From assembly GCA_003212375.1 (NCBI GenBank), contig QCPY01000002.1, forward strand, positions 35,785-99,784: a DNA stretch of 64,000 nt, written 5' to 3'. The number at the start of each line of letters is the position of its first letter. The stretch's first letter is position 1. The notes beneath the pieces were generated by a model. The model did no database searches. It was not told where the DNA came from and worked only from the letters and a program-made list of their open reading frames with translations. Below, in pieces: positions 8,493 to 17,667 of the stretch. The translations under genes and the position numbers were made by a program. This DNA comes from Prochlorococcus sp. AG-442-N17 (GTDB lineage Bacteria > Cyanobacteriota > Cyanobacteriia > PCC-6307 > Cyanobiaceae).

Positions 8493-8553
8493 TTCTTTCA
8501 AATTTTTTTGAATTAAGAAGATTTATACATAAAAATAATGAATCTTATCAGTT

Positions 8554-8643
8554 ATGGGATTATACAAGTTGTTAGCGTTTCTTATGGTTCTTCTTCTTAT
8601 TGGAAGTTCCTTTATTGGTTTATTTATAATTAACTTAAGATAA
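8554..8643 (+). CDS. Possible one-span membrane peptide (29 aa)
   Basis: MGLYKLLAFLMVLLLIGSSF... is almost entirely hydrophobic with a basic end (INLR). Another ATG in a different frame 15 bases upstream would give a less convincing product. Too short to be sure. Confidence 0.4.
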   Translation: MGLYKLLAFLMVLLLIGSSFIGLFIINLR

Positions 8644-8795
8644 AGCACTGTTTTGTATTAATTGAACAAAACCTATTAATAAATTCACTGATGATTTATT
8701 TCATATTTATGCAAGGACTAAATTAATTAAAGAAATAACTTATTAATTCAAGAACAGTTCAAAAAGTCAAAAAAAGTAAAAAATAACTATAAAAA

Positions 8796-8945
8796 TTAAA
8801 TACTTACTTTGGTAAACTGTAAATTATAAATTAATCTGCCTCCATCACCACCGCTATCGTCATCATCATCTCCAAAAGAGGATATTAAAGTATATATGCC
8901 AATTAATCCAAGGAGCATGGAAAGGTAAAGAATTGGATCAGTCAT
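8796..8945 (-). CDS. Small membrane protein with acidic linker (49 aa)
   Basis: MTDPILYLSMLLGLIGIYTL... has one hydrophobic segment followed by an unusual run of aspartates (GDDDDDSGGDGG) and a C-terminus LIYNLQFTKVSI. The Asp/Gly run could bind divalent cations or just be flexible. Function unknown. Confidence 0.6.
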   Translation of the reverse strand: MTDPILYLSMLLGLIGIYTLISSFGDDDDDSGGDGGRLIYNLQFTKVSI

Positions 8946-9165
8946 ATATGTGCTTATAAAAATTATGATTAATATTTAATTTTTTCGAGGCATTAATTTA
9001 AGTTCATTATGGTTACTACATAATATTTTTATTATTTAAACAGGAAATTAAACTAGAAAACATTCTAAATATTTAAGAGGAATTTTATAAAGCAAGAGTT
9101 TCATAAGATAAAAAATGATCATAGGTTTTATTTATGACATTAGCTCTTATTAAAAATTTGATTTC

Positions 9166-9426
9166 TTACACAAATCCAGGAATTATTTGCCCTGTTGATA
9201 AATAAGCACCAACAGCAGCTATTAAACCAATCATTGCAAATCTTCCATTAAGTGTTTCAGCAAAATCTTTTTGTTTCTCAACTTTTTTTGATATTAGGCT
9301 TGTGTTTTTCATTTTATTATTATTTGAATAAATTATATTTTCCTCTTGAAACTGTTTTGTTAAATATGCAATAACAAGACAAGTTAGGGACACAATAAAA
9401 ATCAAGAAGCCAGCTAGTAGACTCAT
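9166..9426 (-). CDS. hli: High-light-inducible protein with extra N-terminal membrane span (86 aa)
   Basis: The true start is the ATG that overlaps the previous hli stop (TAATG), not the longer track ORF. Residues 1-24 (MSLLAGFLIFIVSLTCLVIA...) are an additional hydrophobic helix; after a linker comes the standard HLIP helix ETLNGRFAMIG and TTGQ/STGQIIPGFV end. Two-helix HLIPs are less usual than single-helix ones and may be anchored or dimerised differently. Confidence 0.9.
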   Translation of the reverse strand: MSLLAGFLIFIVSLTCLVIAYLTKQFQEENIIYSNNNKMKNTSLISKKVEKQKDFAETLNGRFAMIGLIAAVGAYLSTGQIIPGFV

Positions 9427-9632
9427 TAAAAAATACCTGGGATGATTTGACCTGTGGTTACATATGCACCTAGCAATGCAACAAAACCGATCATTGCCCA
9501 ACGACCATTAACTTTCTCTGCATTTTGAGGGTAACCTTCATATGAAACAGACTCATCTACATATGGACGAGTTTCTGTAGGAAACATATTCTGTCTTCCG
9601 CCTGATTCTGTTGTTACTTGAGAATTAGTCAT
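9426..9632 (-). CDS. hli: High-light-inducible protein (68 aa)
   Basis: First gene of the minus-strand hli pair. It has a 38-residue polar N-terminal extension, then AEKVNGRWAMIGFVALLGAY and the TTGQIIPGIF tail. Family role is photoprotection of chlorophyll proteins. The stop overlaps the start of the 86-aa hli by one base, matching the layout of the other two hli pairs in this window. Confidence 0.93.
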   Translation of the reverse strand: MTNSQVTTESGGRQNMFPTETRPYVDESVSYEGYPQNAEKVNGRWAMIGFVALLGAYVTTGQIIPGIF

Positions 9633-9967
9633 TAGCTATTAATTAGTTTGTTAATGAATGTAACATATGTATTAAAAAATGTAAACCTAAAAGCCCCAAT
9701 ATTGAGTAACTGAAAATTTACTTGACATTTCTGTATCATAAATGATTAATTTAGTATTTTAAAAGAAATGAATCTTATTAGGCTATAAGCTATTCATGCT
9801 TTCCTTAGTCCTCGCGATAATCAAAAAGCCTTAAGATGAGAGCCCTTAGAGCTATATAAGCATTTATACTCACAATAAGTAATTTTACTTACTACAATAT
9901 ATGTAAGGCATTTAGGAAGTGCTTAGCTGGTTTTCTTCAGTTATCTGGATTTAACCTAATCGTCATG

Positions 9968-10003
9968 AGAGTTTGCTGGTAGGGATACAAGCAAGCTCTT
10001 TTT
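9968..10003 (+). ncRNA. Hairpin with GGTAGGGATACA loop and T-run; 3' end of a candidate sRNA
   Basis: AGAGTTTGCT pairs with AGCAAGCTCT (10 bp, one G-U) around a 12-base loop GGTAGGGATACA, followed by TTTTT. No gene precedes it on the plus strand, so it may terminate a small RNA transcribed from the 9.7-9.95 kb gap. The same loop core is found in the hairpin at 6067-6096. A Yfr-type RNA is possible but was not checked. Confidence 0.5.
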
Positions 10004-10207
10004 AATTTACAGTCAATGTATGTTGAGAAATAAAAGTTGAGGCTCTGTAATTAAAAAAATTCTCTTAAGATAATTGATAAAATTTTTCTAGTAATAAATG
10101 GAATTAAATATAGTTGGAATTAAATATAGTACTCTAAAGTTTATTTTTTTCATTTACCTTTCAAAATAAAATAATTTTGCTAAAAAGGGATATTGATTAA
10201 ATTTAAA

Positions 10208-10309
10208 ATGTCTTTAGATTTTGTTCTTATCCCTTTTTGTATTATGGCTATTGTGTGGCTGTTGAATAGAGAAAACAAGATATACCGCAATAATAAAAAA
10301 GCCCGATAA
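10208..10309 (+). CDS. Small membrane peptide (33 aa)
   Basis: MSLDFVLIPFCIMAIVWLLN... is one hydrophobic helix with a basic tail (RENKIYRNNKKAR), the same plan as several other tiny genes in this window. RBS is weak (AAAT). Function unknown. Confidence 0.5.
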   Translation: MSLDFVLIPFCIMAIVWLLNRENKIYRNNKKAR

Positions 10310-10692
10310 GAATGCATCTAAAGGCAAAACTTTAAGCTTAATTCTTCAATATATCTATAATTTTTTAAGGTTTATTATTCAGATATAACCTCCACACCAT
10401 ACATAGTAAATTATTGAAAAATTTAAGCATTCAATTTTTTAAAAATTACCTTATTCCAATAAGCTCTTTAAAGGCTTATTATTGTGTTTTTTGTTTGCAA
10501 TGAATTCAATTACGATTTCTTACCAATGTTTTGGAAATCATAACTTCTTTTTTTTTTACAAATATCTAAATTAATCGCATTATTCAAATTTTTTTTCTCA
10601 AGGGGAAAGTCAATACAATTTAATAAAAATTTGTTGAGTGGTAGCACTAAAATACAAAGAATTATTTGACTAGATAAAAATATATTGCATAT
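10310..10692. other. Gap with one terminator-like hairpin
   Basis: The only clear structure is at 10458-10480, where AATAAGC and GCTTATT flank CTCTTTAAAG and are followed by a moderately T-rich stretch. No ORF with coding character was seen. Confidence 0.45.
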
Positions 10693-10803
10693 ATGCCATT
10701 AGAACTAAGTAAAAAGCCAACTGAGGAAAATATTTTATTGGATAGTAATAAGTTTATTAATTTTATCGAAGAAATATTTAACCTAAGAAGCTTTCTTCAA
10801 TAA
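10693..10803 (+). CDS. Possible small hypothetical protein (36 aa)
   Basis: MPLELSKKPTEENILLDSNK... is open and ends in an amphipathic helix, with its last 21 bases overlapping antisense to the end of the LptF-type gene. Weak evidence; it may not be expressed. Confidence 0.35.
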   Translation: MPLELSKKPTEENILLDSNKFINFIEEIFNLRSFLQ

Positions 10804-11961
10804 GAACAGTCCACCTGATAGAGATATTAAGACTGGAAGCCATGCAGACAAAAATGGAGTAAGAGTTCCCTTTATCCCAAGAGAGCTAGATACAAAAGAT
10901 AAAATATAGTAGAAGAGAATTAATATTACACTCAACCCAAAGCCCTGACTTTTTGAAGATCTTAGATTAGGTTTGGATCCCAAGCTACTGCCAATTAATC
11001 CAAATACTAAGCATGCGCAAGGCAAAGTAAATTTTTCTTGAATTCTTACCGACATCTTTCTTGCTTCGCGCACATCCCCAGTTTCTTCATAAAGTTTTTT
11101 TGCTGCCAAAGCTTGCTTTAAGGTCATCTTGGTAGCACTTTCTGGAATCTTAGAGACCCTCAAAGGTCCATCACCTAAAGGATAAACATACTTTTCAAAC
11201 CCTATAGTTGTTGTTCTTCCTCCCTCATCTAAAGTAATTAAACGTCCATCACTAAATATCCATGTTGAGTTTTCTGGATCAAAAATGCCTTCATTAGCTG
11301 AGAGGATTTGTTTATATCCTAATTTAGAAAAGTCTAAGACAGTAACATTTTTCATAACATTATCTTCGACTACTCTAGAAAAAAATATTTGATTAAGAAA
11401 AGTATTTCTATCAGTCGATTTATTTGTTTTTGGATCAGTAAAAGAACCATATCCTTTAAAAAAGATATCATGTCCTCTTTCAATAGAAACAGATTTACCC
11501 AAACCATCTCTTAACAATGCCTCTGAGTAATTATTAGACAATGGAACCAAACTATTATTTAAATAAAAAGTTAATCCAGTCATAAATATTGAAAGAATTA
11601 ATGCTGGGATAATTAATCTAGATGTTTTAATTCCCAAACTTCTTAATGCCAATATTTCGGAATTGGAAGATAATTTCCCGTAGGCTAGTAAAGTTGACAA
11701 CAATACTGACATAGGGAATGAGAGAGCCAAAAATCCTGGGAGTTTCAATAACATTACTTTCAAAGCTAATGAAATCGGCAATCCAAATTCAACAATTTTC
11801 CTTATCAAATCAAACATTACCCCTACAGAAAGAGAAACCACTGTAAAAGCAGAAATTGCGAATAGCAAAGGGGGAATAAGTTGTCCTAACAGCCACTTAT
11901 CTAGTATCGGAGTCCTCCTTGATATATTTTGGTAATATTTAAAAAAATTTTTATACATCAA
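10783..11961 (-). CDS. LptF/LptG (YjgP/YjgQ) family LPS-export permease
   Basis: The family forms the inner-membrane part of the LPS transport ABC system that extracts LPS toward the cell surface. The N-terminal region (ILDKWLLGQLIPPLLFAISAF) and the helices to about residue 125, a soluble periplasmic domain (about 130-290), and three C-terminal spans fit the known plan. The motif RSLGIKTSRLIIPAL after the second span pair is typical. At 392 aa it is full length. It is divergently placed to the 428-aa membrane protein and next to glycan genes, consistent with an envelope role. LptF and LptG cannot be told apart here. Confidence 0.88.
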   Translation of the reverse strand: MMYKNFFKYYQNISRRTPILDKWLLGQLIPPLLFAISAFTVVSLSVGVMFDLIRKIVEFGLPISLALKVMLLKLPGFLALSFPMSVLLSTLLAYGKLSSNSEILALRSLGIKTSRLIIPALILSIFMTGLTFYLNNSLVPLSNNYSEALLRDGLGKSVSIERGHDIFFKGYGSFTDPKTNKSTDRNTFLNQIFFSRVVEDNVMKNVTVLDFSKLGYKQILSANEGIFDPENSTWIFSDGRLITLDEGGRTTTIGFEKYVYPLGDGPLRVSKIPESATKMTLKQALAAKKLYEETGDVREARKMSVRIQEKFTLPCACLVFGLIGSSLGSKPNLRSSKSQGFGLSVILILFYYILSFVSSSLGIKGTLTPFLSAWLPVLISLSGGLFLLKKAS

Positions 11962-12037
11962 TATTTATAAATATAATTTTGAAAGATATTCATAAAAAAG
12001 CTAATTTATTGTTGAAGCAAATAATTAATAATCTAGT

Positions 12038-13324
12038 ATGAAAAGATTAACAATACAATTTTTACTTCATAAATTACCCAAAATCAGAATTTCGCTTCAA
12101 AGTTTATTTATTACTTTAATAATACTTGGAATACCATTAAATTTATATAAAAACAGATTTTACGATAACTCTTGGACAGTTGGTGAATGGCTTATATCTT
12201 ACGCAGGAGGGTTTGTTAGAAGAGGGTTACCTGGTCAAATTATTTTTTATTTATCATCTAAGTTGGATATAAATCCAATAATTTTAGTATGGTTTTTTAG
12301 TGTATTTTCCTTGCTATTCTTATTGATTTTATTAATTAACTTCTCTTGGAAATTATTTTATAAGCCATTTTTGCTCTCAAGTGTTGTAATTTTAGGTCCA
12401 ATTTCAGAAAACTTTCTTATTCGAAAAGATTGTTTTTTAGTTTTACTATATGGTTTATGTCTTTTAGTCCTAAAAAAAATAAATTTTAAACAAATAAAAA
12501 ATTACTCAGGATTTATATTAATTAATTTTCTCTCAATAATTGCAATCCTTTCACATGAAAGTTATGGAATATGGGCACTTCCAAGTATTCTATTTTTGAT
12601 CTTTTTGTATATAGAAACTTATTTAAAAAACTTTTTAAAATCTTTAATGACAACTTTAGGATTAATGCTTCCATCAATAATTAGTTTCATTTTTTGTATT
12701 ATTTTCAAAGGTAATAAAGACAATGCAATGGCGATTCATGAGAGTTGGAAAGAATTAAAAGATTTAATGCCTACTAATGGACTACTTGATTCAATTAATC
12801 CTGATGGTGCAATAGCTTGGATTGGGCTTGATCTAGATTCTTCACTTCAACTATCAATTTCGACTTTTAGTAAATTCAATCTTTTTATTTTTTGGCATCC
12901 CTTGATGTGGACTATGACAATATTTTTTGCAATTCGTTTATTCAGTGGATTAAAAAAGGATCCCTTTTTCAATCTTAAAAGAATATTGATATTTATTCAG
13001 TTGATACTTTTTATTCCACTTTTTATAATTGCTCATGATTACGGGAGATGGATATTTATTTGGATATGTTCATCATGCTTACTGTTGAGCTATTTAATAA
13101 CCATATTCAACGAGAAATTAATTTCACTTGAAGAAAAATTAAAAAAATTTAAAATTTTTGATAAATTATTTCCAGTTATTAAAACTCAAGGAATTTACAA
13201 TACATTTTTATTATTCCTAGGTATTCCTCATTGTTGTTGGTCTTTAGGAAGATACTTAGTTTCTAATCCTATAGGATTCTCTATTAAAAATTTAATTTTT
13301 TATACGTCTTTATTTTTTAGTTAA
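12038..13324 (+). CDS. Polytopic membrane protein, envelope-associated, unknown function
   Basis: A 428-aa protein with about 9-11 hydrophobic spans. A conserved-looking stretch SWTVGEWLISYAGGFVRRG sits near residues 43-62, after the first span, and charged loops follow. Such proteins often sit in polysaccharide loci as possible polymerases or lipid-linked glycosyltransferases, but no catalytic signature can be named. It is divergent to the LptF/G gene and convergent with the GT2-GtrA gene. Confidence 0.75.
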   Translation: MKRLTIQFLLHKLPKIRISLQSLFITLIILGIPLNLYKNRFYDNSWTVGEWLISYAGGFVRRGLPGQIIFYLSSKLDINPIILVWFFSVFSLLFLLILLINFSWKLFYKPFLLSSVVILGPISENFLIRKDCFLVLLYGLCLLVLKKINFKQIKNYSGFILINFLSIIAILSHESYGIWALPSILFLIFLYIETYLKNFLKSLMTTLGLMLPSIISFIFCIIFKGNKDNAMAIHESWKELKDLMPTNGLLDSINPDGAIAWIGLDLDSSLQLSISTFSKFNLFIFWHPLMWTMTIFFAIRLFSGLKKDPFFNLKRILIFIQLILFIPLFIIAHDYGRWIFIWICSSCLLLSYLITIFNEKLISLEEKLKKFKIFDKLFPVIKTQGIYNTFLLFLGIPHCCWSLGRYLVSNPIGFSIKNLIFYTSLFFS

Positions 13325-13340
13325 TAATAAATAAGAGAAA

Positions 13341-14450
13341 TTAATTATTCCAAACTAGTCTTGAAGAGGCCGCATAATTCCAAATAAAAACTACAATAAT
13401 TCCTGCTAATTGTGAGAATAATGTATTGGGTGAAATTAAATTATAAAAAGAAGAAGCTAATCCTACATTAGCAATTATCGGGAGAGAAGATACAATAAGA
13501 AATTTTAAAAGACCTATAAAAAGGCCTTTATTTTTAAGCCTATTTATACGAAAAGTAAGCCAATTATTAATTAGAAAATTTGAACTTGCAGCAATTACAA
13601 CTGCTAATGGTAAAACTTGCTGGAACGTAAACCCTAAATACCACATAAAAGAATATGAAATTGAAAGTTGTACTAAGACCCCCGTAATACCAACAAAAGC
13701 AAAACTTATGGCTTTTCTTGGTATTAATCTTTTTAAAAAGGAGTGAATAAGGGATACATAGAAATCCCATATTATTGCAATATCTAATTTAGATTCTCCA
13801 TATTTTCTTGGCATGAAATTTAATGGGATTTCTTTACAATCCAATATTCCATTACTCACAGAAAGCAATTCATATAAAAACTTAAATCCATTAACATCAA
13901 TTCTTTCAATTATTTTTAAAACTTTTTCCGATTTGAAGACCATGAATCCACTCATAATATCGGTCAATTTAAAATAATTTTTAGATAAACTATAACTTGC
14001 TAATAAATTTGCTATTGATGACCCTTTTTTACGCTTATCACTCAAACCTTGTATTGAAGAATTATTTAAAAAGCGACTACCTATAATTAAATCTTTCTTT
14101 GTTTTTATAAGCTCCTCAATCCCTTCATATAAATTTTCTACTTTATGCTGACCATCAGTATCCATAACCGCAATTATATCTCCAGAAGCAGAAAGGCTAC
14201 CCTCTTTTATGGCACTGGATAATCCATTTCTATTAAAACGATTAATAAGTCTAATTCTATTATCTTTTTGAGATAATTTCTTTAATAAGTTTGTTGTCCC
14301 ATCAGTTGAACCATCATCAACAACAATTATTTCGATTAAAAATTTATTCGAAAGCTGAATTATTTCTTTAATAATTGAGCTTATATTTTCCACCTCGTTA
14401 AGAGTTGGTAAAATAATGGAGATATAGTGATTAGTCTTTTGTAAAGTCAA
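13341..14450 (-). CDS. GT2 glycosyltransferase fused to GtrA-like membrane domain
   Basis: Residues about 10-235 are a GT-A fold family 2 transferase of the dolichol/polyprenol-phosphate sugar synthase type: ILPTLNEVENI, the nucleotide-binding VDDGSTDGT (about 41-49), and DTDGQH as the DxD-type metal site (about 97-102). Residues about 240-365 are a GtrA-like four-span domain. Such fusions make and flip polyprenyl-phosphate-linked sugars for cell-surface glycans. It is full length. Confidence 0.9.
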   Translation of the reverse strand: MTLQKTNHYISIILPTLNEVENISSIIKEIIQLSNKFLIEIIVVDDGSTDGTTNLLKKLSQKDNRIRLINRFNRNGLSSAIKEGSLSASGDIIAVMDTDGQHKVENLYEGIEELIKTKKDLIIGSRFLNNSSIQGLSDKRKKGSSIANLLASYSLSKNYFKLTDIMSGFMVFKSEKVLKIIERIDVNGFKFLYELLSVSNGILDCKEIPLNFMPRKYGESKLDIAIIWDFYVSLIHSFLKRLIPRKAISFAFVGITGVLVQLSISYSFMWYLGFTFQQVLPLAVVIAASSNFLINNWLTFRINRLKNKGLFIGLLKFLIVSSLPIIANVGLASSFYNLISPNTLFSQLAGIIVVFIWNYAASSRLVWNN

Positions 14451-14632
14451 TATTTTTTTCTTTTGGTTAAAAAATTCATAATTAATAACCTAAATTTATA
14501 TAGTTTCAAAACTTATAATATTTTATAAGTCACTAATTTTCAAATAATTAAAAATTATATTATTAAATTTAAATTAATCTTTTTAATACTTTAATATTGT
14601 GGGTAAAGTTAATAGATAAGCAGTTTTAATAA

Positions 14633-16000
14633 ATGCAAAAACTTAAAATATTATTTTTAGATATTTATAAAAAAGAAGGGTTTAGAATAAATAAAGATGT
14701 AAACGGTGCCTTTGGAACTGGAAATAATTACATTGGAGGTTTTTTTACAAAATTATTAGCTAGATATCAGAAGGAGTCAATATTCTGGCCTCCAATTTAT
14801 TTTGCATCCACTATGGGTGTAGCTGAAAAATTAGGCAATAATTGCAAATATTCCACAACTTTAAAAGATGCTAATGATGATTTTGATCTTTTTATTCTTA
14901 GTAGCTCAATTGTTGCTTGTGAAACAGAACTAAAAGCGATTGAATATTTAAAGAATTTTGATTTGCCTATATTAGTAATTGGACCGTTTGCCTCAACGTG
15001 TCCAGAAAAATATATTCAACAAGGTGCAAATGTTTTAATTGGAGAGCCAGATACAGCTCTTTTTACTAATTCAAAAATATTAAATCAATTAACTACCTCA
15101 TCACAACTTATTTATCCATCAAATAAACAAGCCAAAATTGTAAATTTACCAATGCCTAGTTGGGAAAATATTTTTGAACACAAAAAATGTGTAATGGGTT
15201 TTTTAGGTAGCGGTTATAGTTTGCCTATTTATGCAAGTAGAGGTTGCCCATATTCATGTTTTAATTACTGCACTTATCCACTTCAGCAAGGAAGAAATTT
15301 AAGAAACGAATCTATTAACCGATTAGTTGATCAAATAGAATTCTATATAAAAAAACTAAAAGTAAAAAGCTTTCTATTTAGGGATCCCGTTTTCACCATT
15401 AATAGAAAAAGAGTCATTGATATCTGTAATGAAATAATTGCAAGAAAAATCAAAATAGTTTGGGGAGCAGAACTACATTTGAAAGATATAGATACTGAGT
15501 TAGCGAGGATAATGGCAAAAGCGGGATTAAGAATAGTTTTTGTAGGAATTGAATCAATAAATCCTGAATCTATAAAAAAAACTAAGAGACAAAATGCACC
15601 TATCGATAAGCAATTAAGATCAATTAAAATTTTAGAGAAAAATGGTATTTCGGTTAAAGCAATGTTTATTTTTGGATTTCCTGGAGATAATTTAAATAAT
15701 GCTTTAAAAACAATTAATTACGCTTTAAGTTTACCTATTACTTATCTTCAATTTAGTGTTTTTACACCTTATCCAGGGACACCAATTTTTTCGGAATATA
15801 AAGATAAAATCACAGCTAAAAATTTTGAAGAATATACTCAATGGGATTTAGTATTTAATCACGAAAACCTTACCACTATGGATATTAAATACCTCTTAAA
15901 TAAATCTTATAAAAGCTTCTATTCTTCAATATTTAGATTGACAAGAATATTTTATAGGCTTGCAAAAATTGAATTAAGAAAAAGATTTGGCATTTTCTAA
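14633..16000 (+). CDS. B12-binding-type radical SAM protein
   Basis: The N-terminal part (to about 170) resembles a cobalamin-binding region of this class; the radical SAM core follows. The cluster ligands are Cys205, Cys209 and Cys213 in RGCPYSCFNYCTYP, so spacing is CX3CX3C rather than the standard CX3CX2C. Later blocks GAELHLKDID, VGIESINPES and FGFPGD are typical of the family. These enzymes often methylate or rearrange natural-product and lipid substrates. Its 3' end overlaps the next gene by 14 bases, so the two likely work together, perhaps on an envelope glycan. Confidence 0.85.
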   Translation: MQKLKILFLDIYKKEGFRINKDVNGAFGTGNNYIGGFFTKLLARYQKESIFWPPIYFASTMGVAEKLGNNCKYSTTLKDANDDFDLFILSSSIVACETELKAIEYLKNFDLPILVIGPFASTCPEKYIQQGANVLIGEPDTALFTNSKILNQLTTSSQLIYPSNKQAKIVNLPMPSWENIFEHKKCVMGFLGSGYSLPIYASRGCPYSCFNYCTYPLQQGRNLRNESINRLVDQIEFYIKKLKVKSFLFRDPVFTINRKRVIDICNEIIARKIKIVWGAELHLKDIDTELARIMAKAGLRIVFVGIESINPESIKKTKRQNAPIDKQLRSIKILEKNGISVKAMFIFGFPGDNLNNALKTINYALSLPITYLQFSVFTPYPGTPIFSEYKDKITAKNFEEYTQWDLVFNHENLTTMDIKYLLNKSYKSFYSSIFRLTRIFYRLAKIELRKRFGIF

Positions 16001-16823
16001 CAATAAAAAAATAGTTTTAATTGGAGATACAGGTCTCCTTTCTAAAGAATTAAATGAAAGTTTAAAAAAGCAAAATATATTCTTTATTAAGTTAAGTATT
16101 ACGAGAAAAGATAATGTCAAAACAAAAAAAGAACTATACAAAATACTTAAAAAAAATCTTAACCTTAAAAATTCCTATATTTTAATAAACTGCTTGGCTT
16201 CACTAAAACCAAAAAATAAATCCGATTACTATATAAATGAACAACTTCCACAAGATTTATTAACTTATCCAACAAAAGATTCTTGCATTTTAATTCAATT
16301 TAGCAGCAACAATATATTTATAAATCAATTAAAAGATAAATATAGTATTCAGAAGAAAAAAGCAGAAGCAAAAATTATTGAAACTAAGAATGGTAAATAT
16401 AAATTAATAAGACTGCCTCTATTGTTACCAAAAAAAGATTTCTATAAAGAAAGTATTCCAAAACAGTTTCGTCTTCTTATGAGATTTATAGATATTCCCT
16501 ATATTTCTTTTGTCCCACCATCAAGGAATATATATAAACCTATAAAAATCAAAGAAGTAGTTGATTTTACTCTTTCAAAAATAAATAATTTTGAAAAAAA
16601 TGAGAAGAATGAAATAATTAATATGAATGGTAATAAAGAAATGAATTTACTTGAAATATCTAAATTACTATTATCAAATAATAAAAAAAGGAGAAATAAT
16701 ATTTTTTTTCAAATTCCTTTTCCTTGGAAAGTTTTAGATTTTTTTATTTATAAATTCCCAAGTATTTTAAATTTGTTAGAGAAAAATACAACTTTGCAAC
16801 AATTACTTTTTATAAAAAGGTAA
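15987..16823 (+). CDS. Divergent NAD(P)-binding SDR-like protein (RmlD-like)
   Basis: The start is a TTG overlapping the end of the radical SAM gene. The N-terminus KKIVLIGDTGLLSKEL holds a Rossmann-type GxxGLL motif. A YxxxK-like pair, YSIQKKKAEAKI, lies near residue 118. The overall plan (strand-helix repeats, then about 100 residues of substrate domain) resembles dTDP-4-dehydrorhamnose reductase-type SDRs but is diverged. Probable sugar-nucleotide or lipid-intermediate reductase; substrate unknown. Confidence 0.65.
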   Translation: MAFSNNKKIVLIGDTGLLSKELNESLKKQNIFFIKLSITRKDNVKTKKELYKILKKNLNLKNSYILINCLASLKPKNKSDYYINEQLPQDLLTYPTKDSCILIQFSSNNIFINQLKDKYSIQKKKAEAKIIETKNGKYKLIRLPLLLPKKDFYKESIPKQFRLLMRFIDIPYISFVPPSRNIYKPIKIKEVVDFTLSKINNFEKNEKNEIINMNGNKEMNLLEISKLLLSNNKKRRNNIFFQIPFPWKVLDFFIYKFPSILNLLEKNTTLQQLLFIKR

Positions 16824-16828
16824 TAATA

Positions 16829-17614
16829 TCAAATTAAATTTTTATCCCAAGGTGCATCTCTATATCTTTTTAAAAGTGCATGTATTAAATCCCAAGATAA
16901 TCTTTGATAACTTTTTAAAAAATCGGTAAATGTTTGATCTGCAGAATTATCAGCTCCATCAGATATAACTCTAACTATCAAAAAAGGTACTCTTTCTTGA
17001 TAAGCCACCTGCGCAACTGCTGCACCTTCCATTTCAACAGCACATAGACCAGGTAAATCCTTAGAAAGATTATCAATAATATTTTTGTCTGCTATGAATT
17101 TATCTCCAGTAGCAATTAATCCATTAAATACATTTAGGAAGGGTTTAATTTCTTTTTTTGAAATAGATTCTCTTAAAACCTTAGTAGCCCAATAAACCCA
17201 ATCTTGCATCGGATTTATTTTTGATTTTTTTAGGGTTGGTATTATATATTTCTTAAAAAGAGGTCTTGCATCCATATCATGCTGAACCAATTCTGAAGGA
17301 ATTACAATATCCCATTGATTGATTTCAGAAATTGCTGAACCTGCCACTCCAGTAAATAAAAGAAGATTGATAAATTGATTTTTATAAGTGCTGGTTATCA
17401 ACCTAGTGGCTGCTCTAGCAGAACTAACTTTACCCCAGCCGCTCCACGCTACCGAAATTAATAAAGGAAATTTATCATTTCTATCAAAAAACAATTCTCC
17501 AGAAAAAATTGTCAAATCGCCAAAACTTTTTTCAGATAAATTTTTAAGCTTTTTTGTAGTAGAACCTATTTCCTCTGGCATCGCACACAGAATTCCAATA
17601 TGCAAAGTACTCAT
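16829..17614 (-). CDS. 5'-methylthioadenosine/S-adenosylhomocysteine nucleosidase-like protein
   Basis: MTAN cleaves adenine from MTA and SAH, feeding methionine and adenine salvage. The fold signature is clear: IGILCAMPEEIG with the catalytic Glu near residue 14, FTGVAGS as the ribose/phosphate loop, GLIATGDKFIAD, CAVEMEGAAVAQVAY and VISDGAD with the catalytic Asp. At 261 aa it is slightly longer than E. coli MTAN (about 230). It diverges from apt, which uses the adenine it releases, a good functional fit. It could act on a related purine nucleoside instead. Confidence 0.85.
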   Translation of the reverse strand: MSTLHIGILCAMPEEIGSTTKKLKNLSEKSFGDLTIFSGELFFDRNDKFPLLISVAWSGWGKVSSARAATRLITSTYKNQFINLLLFTGVAGSAISEINQWDIVIPSELVQHDMDARPLFKKYIIPTLKKSKINPMQDWVYWATKVLRESISKKEIKPFLNVFNGLIATGDKFIADKNIIDNLSKDLPGLCAVEMEGAAVAQVAYQERVPFLIVRVISDGADNSADQTFTDFLKSYQRLSWDLIHALLKRYRDAPWDKNLI

Positions 17615-17667
17615 AGATAATTAAAACAATATAATATAATCTAAGATTTAATATAACCAAACTTCTT

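Noticed and set aside
9166-9501. 111-aa ORF in the track
   Set aside because: Only the last 86 codons from the ATG at 9426 are the hli gene; the first part is a frame shadow of the upstream hli.
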